From Gemmatimonadota bacterium (GTDB lineage: Bacteria > Gemmatimonadota > Gemmatimonadetes > Longimicrobiales > Gaopeijiaceae), in contig JAPPNO010000092.1 in assembly GCA_028873845.1 (NCBI GenBank), positions 1 through 38,083 on the forward strand: a stretch of DNA of 38,083 nt, written 5' to 3'. This document shows positions 1 to 7,418 of the stretch, in pieces (position 1 is the stretch's first letter; every line of letters begins with the position of its first letter). The notes below the pieces were generated by a model. It was not told where the DNA came from. It did no database searches and saw nothing but the letters and a program-made list of their open reading frames with translations. The translations under genes were made by a program, and so were the position numbers.

Positions 1-93
1 GCCGCTCCTACAACCGGCTTCCCGGCAGACCACTTCTTCCACGGCCTGCTAGGGGATCCTGCGGCCCGTAAGTGCCCCGAAATGCCCTTGGAA

Positions 94-117
94 AGGCCCG
101 AAATGGCCTCTGGGCCT
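94..117. terminator. Weak inverted repeat after the first minus-strand gene
   Basis: AGGCCC at 94-99 pairs with GGGCCT at 112-117, leaving a 12-nt loop, just beyond the stop codon of the minus-strand gene that ends at 131. The element CCCGAAATG also occurs twice nearby (77 and 98 region). There is no T-tract, so this could be a weak transcription end or chance in GC-rich DNA. Bases 1-130 otherwise show no gene I can support. Confidence 0.2.
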
Positions 118-130
118 GTTCGCGGAGGCG

Positions 131-637
131 TCAGGTCTCCTTGTCTGCATACCGGGACGCGAATCTCCTCTCGTCGTACCGGCTGATGGCAGCCGCGAGG
201 GTTGAGGTTAGCTCATCCGGGCTCTCGTCTTGAATTGAGGTCGGAATCCGAAACCAGTTTTCGATTGCTCGTTCAAGCATGTCTTCAGCTTCGAACTTGG
301 CGTAGAACTTGCATGGGCGCTCCCCGTGCTTCAACCAGTTCTTCGCCCTGTTTACCGCACGGCTCGCCTCGCCTGTCCCCATCTCCTGTTGGAGGAACCT
401 CTCGGAGAGCTTGGGAAGTGTCGCCTTCAGTCTATCCAGCGCGGACCCGCCACCCATCTTCCGTGACAGCCTGCCGAAGATCTCCTCAGCTGCGCCGGCA
501 AGCGTGATAACGGAGTAGTAGTCCTTCCCCGCCTCGTAAAGGCGCAGTGCTTGCAGGAGTTGCGACTGCGCTGCGGTCAGATGGCTGTGAACGGCCCCGC
601 GAATGTCATCGCCCTCATCTCTATCCCTCGTGGCCAT
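131..637 (-). CDS. Small HEPN-like helical protein, function unknown
   Basis: This 168-aa predicted soluble, mostly helical protein has no signal peptide or membrane segment. Residues 20-60 form an amphipathic region with the segment TLAGAAEEIFGRL. Residues 97-104 read RAKNWLKH, which fits the HEPN Rx4-6H / RNxxxH active-site pattern with K at the usual R of RN (K99, N100, H104). HEPN proteins are often metal-independent RNases in toxin-antitoxin or abortive-infection systems, but no partner gene is visible here. The ATG at 637 is preceded by a GGAGG-like Shine-Dalgarno about 9 nt upstream. I assign the fold tentatively from the motif and helical pattern; an ordinary conserved hypothetical is the alternative. 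Confidence 0.75.
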   Translation of the reverse strand: MATRDRDEGDDIRGAVHSHLTAAQSQLLQALRLYEAGKDYYSVITLAGAAEEIFGRLSRKMGGGSALDRLKATLPKLSERFLQQEMGTGEASRAVNRAKNWLKHGERPCKFYAKFEAEDMLERAIENWFRIPTSIQDESPDELTSTLAAAISRYDERRFASRYADKET

Positions 638-1018
638 CAGATTGCGCCTCCAGTGTCGATTCGATCCGCTCAGTTCAGGCGGGTGTCGAACGCTACCTGC
701 GATTGCTGAGCGCGTAAGCTAGCAGCGATCAATGGATGGAGCCCGTTTCCGCGAGGCCGTCAGACGACAGGTGCAGCATGGATTGGGTACAGATGCCGCG
801 AAGGCATGCTGCCCAAGCGGGCGCGGCGGGCGCGGGCGCCCGTGGACGAAGAGCGGGTCGACATGGAAGGCATGGCGGCGTGCCGAGGCGCAGGCTTGGG
901 AGAAGGTCATGGACGGGCGCTGGCTGGGGTTCTGGCGGCTCGAAGCCCGGGCACGGAATGAGTGGGCCTAGTTGCACAAGCGGCAGGAGGACATGCGGCA
1001 GAGGCTCGTCCGTCCGAC
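638..1018. other. 381-bp stretch without a clear gene; possible decayed coding remnant
   Basis: No convincing intact gene is present. On the plus strand, one frame ending at 971 carries a tryptophan-rich, protein-like segment (WRRAEAQAWEKVMDGRWLGF and then LEARARNEWA), and after the stop the same frame continues with LHKRQEDMRQRL. A second frame a little upstream (around 805-870) reads MLPKRARRARAPVDEERVDM. Together these look like one coding sequence broken by a frameshift near 870 and a stop at 969-971. Length and GC bias make chance ORFs common here, so this is only a possible pseudogene. Confidence 0.25.
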
Positions 1019-2092
1019 CTACCGGATCGAGATCCCGATCTGGTGCGGCCCGGTCATCGGACCTCGATCACGATAGCCATAGTCCAACCGGACCCGGTCG
1101 CCCTCGAACCCGGCGCCGAAGGTCAACGGCGCACCCGCTCCCTCCAACACCCGAACCACCCCGATCCGCGCGATGAATACCCGGCGCACGACCGGCCAGT
1201 ACGCCACCTCCACCCCGCCGCCCGGCACGATGTCGCCACCGTACTCCCGCGCGACCTGAACGGCACCGCCGATGTCCAGCGGCCCGACGGGTACGCGGCG
1301 CTGCGTCCCCGCACCCAGCACCACCCGCCGCGACAGAGGCACATCGCGCCCTCGGATTTCCAGGTCCGGCCCCAGATTCTGCACGGTCAGACCCATCCTC
1401 AGTTGCCACAGCGTCCTGGACACGCCTACATCGACGGCGGCCGTCCGCGCCCGCGCACCACCCGCCGTCCACCCGATCACCTTGCCGGCCGCCCCCACGC
1501 CGAATCCGAAGAGGTTGCGGCTGTAGCCCACAGTCCCGACGAATTCCGTTGCGCCCCACGAGGCGGCGCCGGCTGCCACGGCGCGGCTCCCACCGCCATC
1601 GCCTCGCCCCCGTTCCCGCTCCACGTCGATATCAACCCCGTAGTCGAAGACGGCCAGACCCACGGCGACGTTGCCTCCCAGCCAGGTGCCGCCCGCGCTC
1701 AGGGTCAGGTGGATGGCGTCGTCAGGGTCCCGGTCCCGGTCGCCGTCACCGTCGCGGGTGTAGATGCCGGCCAGTGAAAGATCGAAGCCCTGGCCGGAGA
1801 TCAGCGCCGGATGGTGGAAGACGGCGTGGTCCGCGTTGCCGCCGGTCCAGAACGCGCCGCCGAGCCCCATCGCCCTCGTGCTCGTGATGAGGGCGAGGAT
1901 GGGCGGACCGGACCAGGTTCGTTCGCGTTCACGGTCCTGGGCCCGCAGCAGGGGGGCGCTGGACACCAACGCCAGAGCGCACCACGCCAGGGCGGCCGGG
2001 GCCGGGCCGGACAGCACCGAGAGGACAGGGCCTCGGCCGCTGTGGAAGTCCCTCGCCCTGTGGGGTACCGTGGCCCACGGCAGTGCTCTCAT
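1019..2092 (-). CDS. PorV/PorQ-like outer-membrane beta-barrel protein
   Basis: 357 aa. An extended N-terminus leads into a hydrophobic stretch (about residues 33-50) ending at LLRAQ, consistent with Sec export. Residues 65-95 read like the start of PorV/PorQ (UPF0164-type) proteins: a small-residue-rich MGLGGAFWTGGNADHAVFHHPAL, i.e. the pattern of a gain-of-glycine strand followed by D-A-x-x-x-x-P-A. The rest alternates hydrophobic strands and charged loops and ends on an aromatic-poor strand, HQIGISIR. One loop is almost pure D/R (about residues 112-122, RDGDGDRDRDPDD) encoded by a simple repeat. The ATG at 2092 has GGGGAG about 6 nt upstream. A generic outer-membrane barrel is the alternative; the substrate or role is unknown. 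Confidence 0.7.
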   Translation of the reverse strand: MRALPWATVPHRARDFHSGRGPVLSVLSGPAPAALAWCALALVSSAPLLRAQDRERERTWSGPPILALITSTRAMGLGGAFWTGGNADHAVFHHPALISGQGFDLSLAGIYTRDGDGDRDRDPDDAIHLTLSAGGTWLGGNVAVGLAVFDYGVDIDVERERGRGDGGGSRAVAAGAASWGATEFVGTVGYSRNLFGFGVGAAGKVIGWTAGGARARTAAVDVGVSRTLWQLRMGLTVQNLGPDLEIRGRDVPLSRRVVLGAGTQRRVPVGPLDIGGAVQVAREYGGDIVPGGGVEVAYWPVVRRVFIARIGVVRVLEGAGAPLTFGAGFEGDRVRLDYGYRDRGPMTGPHQIGISIR

Positions 2093-2227
2093 GGTTTTCT
2101 CCCCGTTGGGGTTCCGAAGTGGGCCCGTCGTGGTGCGGGTCCATAGTGGGCCGCATCGCGAGTGCCGGTCAACCTTGATCCCCGCCGCGCCCGGCCGGAT
2201 TGCGCAGCGACAGGTGGAAGGCCGGTT

Positions 2228-2446
2228 TCACGGCGCTGATTCCCCCGCTTCCGCCACAACGCTCCTCCGGCAGGCGGAGCACCGCACCACGATCCGGTCC
2301 CGGACGTAGGACACATCGTCCCTGGGCGGGGTGCGGATCACCGCGCAGGGGGCGCCGCACCGCGGGCATGTCGGGTTCGGGGTGCCCGCTGCCAGCTCCC
2401 GCAACAGGATTCGCCGCTCACCGGCGTCATAGGCTATCGTATCCAT
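2228..2446 (-). CDS. Small zinc-ribbon protein, 72 aa
   Basis: A compact cytoplasmic protein with two cysteine pairs: CPRCGAPC in the middle and CSAC (RCSACRR) near the end, the spacing expected of a zinc ribbon. The reading frame stays open to 2575, but the upstream part is arginine/proline-rich with no protein character, so I place the start at the ATG at 2446 (MDTIAYDAGERR). No clear Shine-Dalgarno precedes it. It is divergent from the DUF5916 gene at 2607 and lies downstream, on the same strand, of nothing obvious. Proteins of this size with a zinc ribbon can bind nucleic acid or act as adaptors; no function can be assigned. Confidence 0.6.
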   Translation of the reverse strand: MDTIAYDAGERRILLRELAAGTPNPTCPRCGAPCAVIRTPPRDDVSYVRDRIVVRCSACRRSVVAEAGESAP

Positions 2447-2606
2447 CGCGTAGTGCGAATGCAGTGGGGGCCAACGGCGCTGTCTCTTCGCGTGTCCTTG
2501 CGGGTTGGTGGCGCGATGCGGCGAGGGCTGGCGGAGCCGGCGGCGGGCGGGTCGCGCGGGGGTTGGGGGCGACATTCATGGAAGCGAACACGAGGCTTAC
2601 GGATAG

Positions 2607-5024
2607 ATGATCGACGTATTGGCCGCAATGACGGCCGCCACCTTCGGAATCGGACAGGAAGTGGTGGCCGGGGAGAGCGATGCCGCGACGGAAGCGGCGG
2701 AGGCCGCAACGGACGCCGTGGTCCACGACGGCAGCGCGGGACAACTGGAAGTGCCCGGACCCACGGTGGCCGAAGCGGCCATCACGATTGACGGCGAGAT
2801 CGACGAGGCCGCCTGGGCGGAGGCGCCGGTACTGACCGGATTCACCCAGTTCGACCCGGTCGAGGGCGTGCCCGCCACGCAGCGCACCGAGGCGCGGGTG
2901 CTCCTCACCGGCGACGCCATCTACTTCGCGGTGACCGCCTGGGACGACACGCAGGACGGAATCCGCGCCACCCTGGGCGACCGCGACTCCTTCGCCCGTT
3001 CGGACGACTACGTGCGCTTCATCATCGACACCTTCAACGACTACCGGCGGGGCTACGTCATCATGGTCAACCCGCTGGGCGTGCAGCAGGACGGGCTGTG
3101 GGTCGTGGGGGGAGGGGGCGACCGGCGGCGAAGATGGGGACCTCCGATCGACTGGAACCCGGACTTCGTGTGGGATTCGGGCGGGCGGATCTTCGACGGG
3201 GGATACACGGTCGAGGTCAAGGTGCCCTTCAAGAGCATCCGCTTCCCCAAGGTGCCGGTGCAGGACTGGGGACTGCAGATCGAACGCAGGATCGCGCGCA
3301 ACGGCTACGGCGAGTCGTGGGCGCCGGTGACGGCGAATGTCGCGAACCAGATGGAGCAGTTCGGCACGCTCACCGGGCTCCAGGACCTGAACCCGGGACT
3401 GTTCCTCGAAGTCAATCCGGTCCAGACGTTCAGCAAGCAGGGCGCCTGGGATCACGACGCTGGGGCGTTCCAGCGCGAGGGGATCGACGGGGACTTCGGG
3501 ATGAACGTCACCTACGGAATCACCTCCAATCTGACGCTGGACGGGACCTACAACCCGGACTTCTCGCAGGTCGAGGCCGATGCGGGCCAGATCGCGGTCA
3601 ACGAGCGCTTCGCCCTCTTCCTGCGCGAGAAGCGCCCGTTCTTCCTGGAGGGAACGGAGATCTTCCAGCTCCCTCGGCAGCTGGTCTACACGCGATCGAT
3701 CGTCAACCCGGTGGTGGGGGCCAAGCTGCAGGGCAAAGTCGGCTCCTTCAACGCGGGGTACCTCGGCGCCCTCGACGATGTGGCGGACCCGGACAATCCG
3801 GACGAGAACACGCATGCGGTGGTCAATCTCTTCCGCCTGCGGCGGGATCTGGGGAGCACCTCCAACGCCGGCATGGTATACACCGACAGAACCTTCGGCC
3901 CGGACCGCTTCAACCGGGTGCTGGGCGTGGACGGACGCTTCCAGGTGAACCAGCGGTACACGGTCACTCTCCTGGCGGCCGGCAGCCGCACTGCCCACGG
4001 GAGTCCCGAGTCCGTCAACGGCGCACTCCTCTCCGCCCAGGTGGCGCGCTCCGGCCGCAACTTCCAGTTCGAGGTCGGCGGCCACGACATCAGCAATGAC
4101 TTCGAGGCGGGGAGCGGCTTCCTGAGGCGCACCGGCATCGCCCAGATGCAGTCGCGGGTGAGCTACAACTTCCGGGGCCGTCCAGGAGACTTCATCGAGC
4201 GGTGGGGCCCGAGCTTCGAGGCGGAGGGGCTGTGGACCCACGACGACTTCTGGGCACGGCAGCGCCCGCAGGAGTCCAGCGTGCAGGTCGGGGGCAGCGT
4301 CTCCTTCCGCGGCAACATCACCCTTTGGGGCAACTACTCGCGTTCGTACTACCGCTTCGGGCGCGACAGCTACTACAACCTCGCATCCAGGAGTGCCGGC
4401 GGTGGCAGGCAGGCCTTCTTCCCCGACCAGTCGCTCTTCCAGGGTCTCGGTTCGGGGACGATCTTCTTCTGGGTCAATTCCTTCGACCGCGTGCGGGGCA
4501 ATGTGCGCCTGACGCGATCGGAGTCGCCGCTCTTCGACTTCATCAGCGACGCCCCGGTGGACATCGCCGATTCCTGGTCCGGCGACGCCAGCCTGAACCT
4601 CTTTCCCACGACGAACCTCAGCGCCGAAGTCGGGGTCCGGCACACCAGCCTGTTGCGGCAGCTCGACGGGTCGCTCTACTCGCGGGCCACGATCCCGCGC
4701 CTCCGGGCGCAGTACCAGTTCAACCGCGCCCTCTATCTGCGCACGATCGTGGAGTACGGCAGCCAGCGGCGGGGTGCCTTGCTTACGCCCACCGGGGGCG
4801 ACCAGGTCGAATACTGTTCGAACGGGTCGTGCTTCGACCTGAAGGGGTCGGAGTCCAACGACTTCTCGTTCGAGACGCTGCTGAGCTACGAACCGACCCC
4901 GGGAACGGTCTTCTTCATGGGGTACACGCGGCGCATGGAGGACATGGAGGCGTTCCGCTTCCGGGAGGTGCGCCCGGAGGCCGAGGGGCTCTTCGTGAAA
5001 CTTTCCTATAGGTTTAGGGGGTAG
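2607..5024 (+). CDS. DUF5916 family outer-membrane protein with N-terminal CBM9-like domain
   Basis: 805 aa. Residues about 55-240 match the carbohydrate-binding (CBM9-like) beta-sandwich seen in this family: IDGEIDEAAWAEAP, then TEARVLLTGDAIYFAV and the segment with VNPLGVQQDG. The C-terminal 530 residues are a long run of amphipathic strands typical of the DUF5916 barrel, with the family signature EKRPFFLEGTEIF around residues 345-357, and end on VKLSYRFRG. The N-terminus is odd: a TAG stop directly precedes the ATG and the first 25 residues lack a basic n-region, so the signal peptide is weak or the true start is uncertain. A paralogue with the same architecture lies at 20458-23145. Substrate is unknown; surface glycan or peptide binding is inferred. 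Confidence 0.9.
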   Translation: MIDVLAAMTAATFGIGQEVVAGESDAATEAAEAATDAVVHDGSAGQLEVPGPTVAEAAITIDGEIDEAAWAEAPVLTGFTQFDPVEGVPATQRTEARVLLTGDAIYFAVTAWDDTQDGIRATLGDRDSFARSDDYVRFIIDTFNDYRRGYVIMVNPLGVQQDGLWVVGGGGDRRRRWGPPIDWNPDFVWDSGGRIFDGGYTVEVKVPFKSIRFPKVPVQDWGLQIERRIARNGYGESWAPVTANVANQMEQFGTLTGLQDLNPGLFLEVNPVQTFSKQGAWDHDAGAFQREGIDGDFGMNVTYGITSNLTLDGTYNPDFSQVEADAGQIAVNERFALFLREKRPFFLEGTEIFQLPRQLVYTRSIVNPVVGAKLQGKVGSFNAGYLGALDDVADPDNPDENTHAVVNLFRLRRDLGSTSNAGMVYTDRTFGPDRFNRVLGVDGRFQVNQRYTVTLLAAGSRTAHGSPESVNGALLSAQVARSGRNFQFEVGGHDISNDFEAGSGFLRRTGIAQMQSRVSYNFRGRPGDFIERWGPSFEAEGLWTHDDFWARQRPQESSVQVGGSVSFRGNITLWGNYSRSYYRFGRDSYYNLASRSAGGGRQAFFPDQSLFQGLGSGTIFFWVNSFDRVRGNVRLTRSESPLFDFISDAPVDIADSWSGDASLNLFPTTNLSAEVGVRHTSLLRQLDGSLYSRATIPRLRAQYQFNRALYLRTIVEYGSQRRGALLTPTGGDQVEYCSNGSCFDLKGSESNDFSFETLLSYEPTPGTVFFMGYTRRMEDMEAFRFREVRPEAEGLFVKLSYRFRG

Positions 5025-5066
5025 GGTGCAGGACGTTCCCGGAACGCGAGATAAGGAGATGATGGA

Positions 5067-5273
5067 ATGACGATAAGAACCGTCGGAGCACTCACGGCCA
5101 CCGGTGTGGTGAGTTTCTTGTTGCTGAAGCTGATCGCGGCCGTCACGGCGCCGCTCGTGGGCATGTTCTTCAGCTTCATGGCTCTAGCCCTCAAGGTGGG
5201 CCTGGTGGTTGGGGTCGCCTATTTCCTGTACCGGATGTTCCGCCGGCGGCAGGAAGAGGAGATCGTCGCGTAG
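5067..5273 (+). CDS. Small two-segment membrane protein
   Basis: 68 aa: two hydrophobic segments (about residues 8-33 and 37-58) separated by a short turn and followed by a basic tail YRMFRRRQEEE, predicting a small inner-membrane protein with the C-terminus in the cytoplasm by the positive-inside rule. A strong Shine-Dalgarno AAGGAG at 5053-5058 sits 8 nt before the ATG, which decides the start. It lies 42 bp after the DUF5916 gene on the same strand and is followed at once by an intrinsic terminator, so it is probably the last gene of that transcript. No family is recognised. Confidence 0.75.
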   Translation: MTIRTVGALTATGVVSFLLLKLIAAVTAPLVGMFFSFMALALKVGLVVGVAYFLYRMFRRRQEEEIVA

Positions 5274-5281
5274 GTCGGGTT

Positions 5282-5318
5282 CGGCCGCCCGCGGATCCGC
5301 GCGGCGGCCGTTTTCCTT
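5282..5318 (+). terminator. Rho-independent terminator
   Basis: A GC-rich stem (left arm CGGCCGCCCGCG, right arm CGCGCGGCGGCCG with one bulged C) closes on a GATC loop and is followed by TTTTCCTT. It lies between the plus-strand small membrane protein and the convergent minus-strand gene ending at 5319. The T-tract is only on the plus-strand side, so it should mainly stop plus-strand transcription. It is the clearest terminator in the window. Confidence 0.8.
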
Positions 5319-7040
5319 CTACTTGCTTCCGGGCCGTGGGGTCTTGCCGCCCGGAGGCCATCCCTTGCCCCCTGGGCGTCGGGGCTTTCGTCCGCCCGTC
5401 GAGCGCGCCTTGCCCGTCGGTTGCCGGCTCTTGGCGCCTGGCGAGCGCGCCTTTGCACCAGAATGTCGGTCTTTTGTGACCGGTTGTCGCTCTTTTGCGA
5501 CAGGCCGCCGCTCCTTCGCCCGGTCGTAGTCCACGCGCAGACTGCGGCCGCCCAGCGTGATCCCGTTCATCGCGGAGATCACCTTTTTCGCGTCGCTTTC
5601 GCGGACCTCGATCAGTGAATGGCTCTCGCGCACGTCGATGCGCCCCACCCTCCTGCCCGGTACGCCCGACTGGTTGGTGAGGGCGCCGAGCAGGTCGCCG
5701 GGCCCGAGGTCGTCGCGCTTTCCCGCGGACACGAAGAGGCGCACCCAGCTCTCGGGTGCGGAGGCGTGGGCCGCTCCCACCGCGGGAGCCTCCCTCTTCG
5801 CGCCCCCGCGGTCGAGGAGGAGGAGGGCCGCGGCGGCGATTTCGGCCGCCGAGAAGCGGTCCAGCAACGACTCGACGAGGAGGTAGTAGGAAGCCATCCC
5901 GGGCGCACGCACCGCTTCGTGCAGGTCGTCGATGCGGGCGTCGAGGGTGGCCGAGACGCGGGGCGGACGGGTGGGGCGGGTCCGCCTGAGGCGAAGACCG
6001 GCGTCGGCGGCGACCTCCTTGAGGTGTCCCGTTTCGCGAACCGCGGCGAGGACCCATGCGGGGCCGCCGGAGGCGTGGCGCAGGGAAGCCGCCGCTCCTC
6101 CCGCCGGGACCGAGCAGGAAAGCGTTGCGACGGTCTCGGGCTCGTCCATGGCGTCGAGGGCCTCCCGGGCGGCCTCGTCCTCGCCCGGCGAAATCCACAC
6201 GGGCACGACTTCGTCGCCGGGGGGACCGGAGACGTAGCCGTGCATGGAGAGAAAGTCCCCCAGGTCCGCAGCCTGGTCGGCCGACGAGGCGAAGATCAGC
6301 ACATGGCGTACCGGGTCTTCCAGGAGGTTGGCGGTGAGCGCCAGGGCCGCTTCCCAGCGATCGCCCTCGATCACCACCAGGTTGAGTTCGCGGAGGTCGT
6401 CCGGCTTCGGCCTGCTCTTTCCGGTCTTCCGCGCGGGCTGGCGCGGCCCCGGCGGCACGGTGGCGGCCCGGTGCGTGAACCGTTCGGCCAGCGATCGCAG
6501 CGCGGGACCGAAGGGGAGGCCGCAGAAGATGCGCTGGCACTCGCGCGGCAGACCCGTCAGGAAGGCCTCGAGGTGGTCGGCGCGGACGGACTTGACCACG
6601 CCGTCGCCGTCGTGCAGCACGAGCGCCCGGACGTGCTTGATGTCGACGGAGCGGTCGAGGAGCGCTTGCACCCGGTCGGCCGGGACAAAGAGGAAGTCGG
6701 CGCGTTCGGGAAGCAGCCAGTGATCGGCCAGGGCGGCGGCACGTGCTCCGGACGCCTCGCTCAGGCGCGCGAAGGACCGTGCGAGTTCGGTGGCCTGGCG
6801 GTGTCCCGCGCAGAGGACCAGGCAGACGGGGGCGCCGCGGCCTCCTTCGAGCCGGTCCAGCAGCGGGGCTCCGTAGCCGACCAGGGTGCCGCTGCCCGGT
6901 CCCGCCCGGCCCATGAGGTCGTTGCCGCGGGCGATGACCGGGATCGCCGCCGCCTGGAAGGGGGTGGGCGTCTCGATGCCGTCGGCCGCGAGCGCGGCTA
7001 CGGTTTCCGGGCCGAGGGGAAGGTCTTCGAAGGAGGTCAT
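5319..7040 (-). CDS. Degenerate DEAD-box helicase (pseudo-helicase) with DbpA-type RNA-binding domain
   Basis: 573 aa with the overall plan of a DEAD-box RNA helicase. The Q-motif region is kept (ETPTPFQAAAIP, Q29), but the catalytic motifs are not. Motif I is RAGPGSGT (residues 45-52) with no GKT lysine; motif II is HDGD (143-146) instead of DEAD; SAT is replaced by CGL (about 173-175); no HRxGRxGR is present. Residues 431-508 form an intact DbpA/CsdA-type RNA-binding domain (VRLFVSAGKRDDL, SLIEVRESDAKKVISAMNG, LRVDYDRA). A basic heptad-repeat tail follows (509-573). It probably binds RNA, perhaps rRNA, without ATP-driven unwinding. It is the last gene of a minus-strand operon with 7105-7407 and 7419-8021. 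An intact DEAD-box enzyme lies at 15549-16805. Confidence 0.85.
   Translation of the reverse strand: MTSFEDLPLGPETVAALAADGIETPTPFQAAAIPVIARGNDLMGRAGPGSGTLVGYGAPLLDRLEGGRGAPVCLVLCAGHRQATELARSFARLSEASGARAAALADHWLLPERADFLFVPADRVQALLDRSVDIKHVRALVLHDGDGVVKSVRADHLEAFLTGLPRECQRIFCGLPFGPALRSLAERFTHRAATVPPGPRQPARKTGKSRPKPDDLRELNLVVIEGDRWEAALALTANLLEDPVRHVLIFASSADQAADLGDFLSMHGYVSGPPGDEVVPVWISPGEDEAAREALDAMDEPETVATLSCSVPAGGAAASLRHASGGPAWVLAAVRETGHLKEVAADAGLRLRRTRPTRPPRVSATLDARIDDLHEAVRAPGMASYYLLVESLLDRFSAAEIAAAALLLLDRGGAKREAPAVGAAHASAPESWVRLFVSAGKRDDLGPGDLLGALTNQSGVPGRRVGRIDVRESHSLIEVRESDAKKVISAMNGITLGGRSLRVDYDRAKERRPVAKERQPVTKDRHSGAKARSPGAKSRQPTGKARSTGGRKPRRPGGKGWPPGGKTPRPGSK
5322..5516 (-). repeat. 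21-bp-unit coding repeat (basic heptad tail)
   Basis: The 3' end of the pseudo-helicase gene encodes about nine tandem imperfect 7-residue units: KERRPVA, KERQPVT, KDRHSGA, KARSPGA, KSRQPTG, KARSTGG, then looser RKPRRPGG, KGWPPGG and KTPRPGSK. The first six are cleanly phased, each beginning with K and carrying R at position 3. The tail is strongly basic, proline/glycine-rich and probably disordered, as expected of an RNA-binding extension. Units differ at the base level, so this is an old expansion, not a recent slippage. Confidence 0.8.
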
Positions 7041-7104
7041 GAGCGCGGGGGCAGCGTGGAGTCCGCGGCGCGGCTGGGGATCCGTGCAGGCTCGGCCACG
7101 TGGG

Positions 7105-7407
7105 CTACGTGGGCTCGCCGGAGCCCGGGCCGCCGGCGTCGCCGTACTCGTAGGGGAGGTGGTTGAGGAAGCGCTGGATCTCGTAGTCCATGCGCGAGGT
7201 GCGGAGCCGGTCGGTGCGCGCCGTCACGTCGGTGAAGGGGCCGTGACGGTGGACGGAGAGGACGACGGTGCCCTCGTCGCCGGTGTAGGTGGCCCCGTGC
7301 GACGACTGCTTCGACCTGCTGAGCCCGATGTAGACCGGGAGGATTTCCTCGGCCCGCGCCAGGACCTCCGCCGGAGGAAGCGCCGTCTTGCGTTCGTATC
7401 CCGCCAT
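7105..7407 (-). CDS. Conserved hypothetical protein, 100 aa
   Basis: No known family is recognised. The protein begins MAGYERKTALPPAEVLARAEEILP, has a strand-rich middle (GATYTGDEGTVVLSVHRHGP) and a hydrophilic end with RMDYEIQRFLNHLPYEYGD. No signal peptide or membrane segment is visible. The frame is open further upstream, but the ATG at 7407 is the best start: it lies 11 nt after the stop of the preceding gene on the same strand and has AGAGGG upstream. It sits between a DsbA-fold protein and the degenerate helicase, 64 nt before the latter, so the three are probably co-transcribed. Confidence 0.8.
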   Translation of the reverse strand: MAGYERKTALPPAEVLARAEEILPVYIGLSRSKQSSHGATYTGDEGTVVLSVHRHGPFTDVTARTDRLRTSRMDYEIQRFLNHLPYEYGDAGGPGSGEPT

Positions 7408-7418
7408 TGTCTTGCCCT

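Noticed and set aside
2427-4643. 738-aa open frame antisense to the DUF5916 gene
   Set aside because: It lies fully opposite a well-supported gene and reads as alternating V/E/R/D codon complement with no domain; a normal by-product of high GC.
5619-7166. 515-aa plus-strand frame over the pseudo-helicase
   Set aside because: The minus-strand product carries a recognisable Q motif, helicase layout and RNA-binding domain; the plus frame has none and no signal or Shine-Dalgarno.
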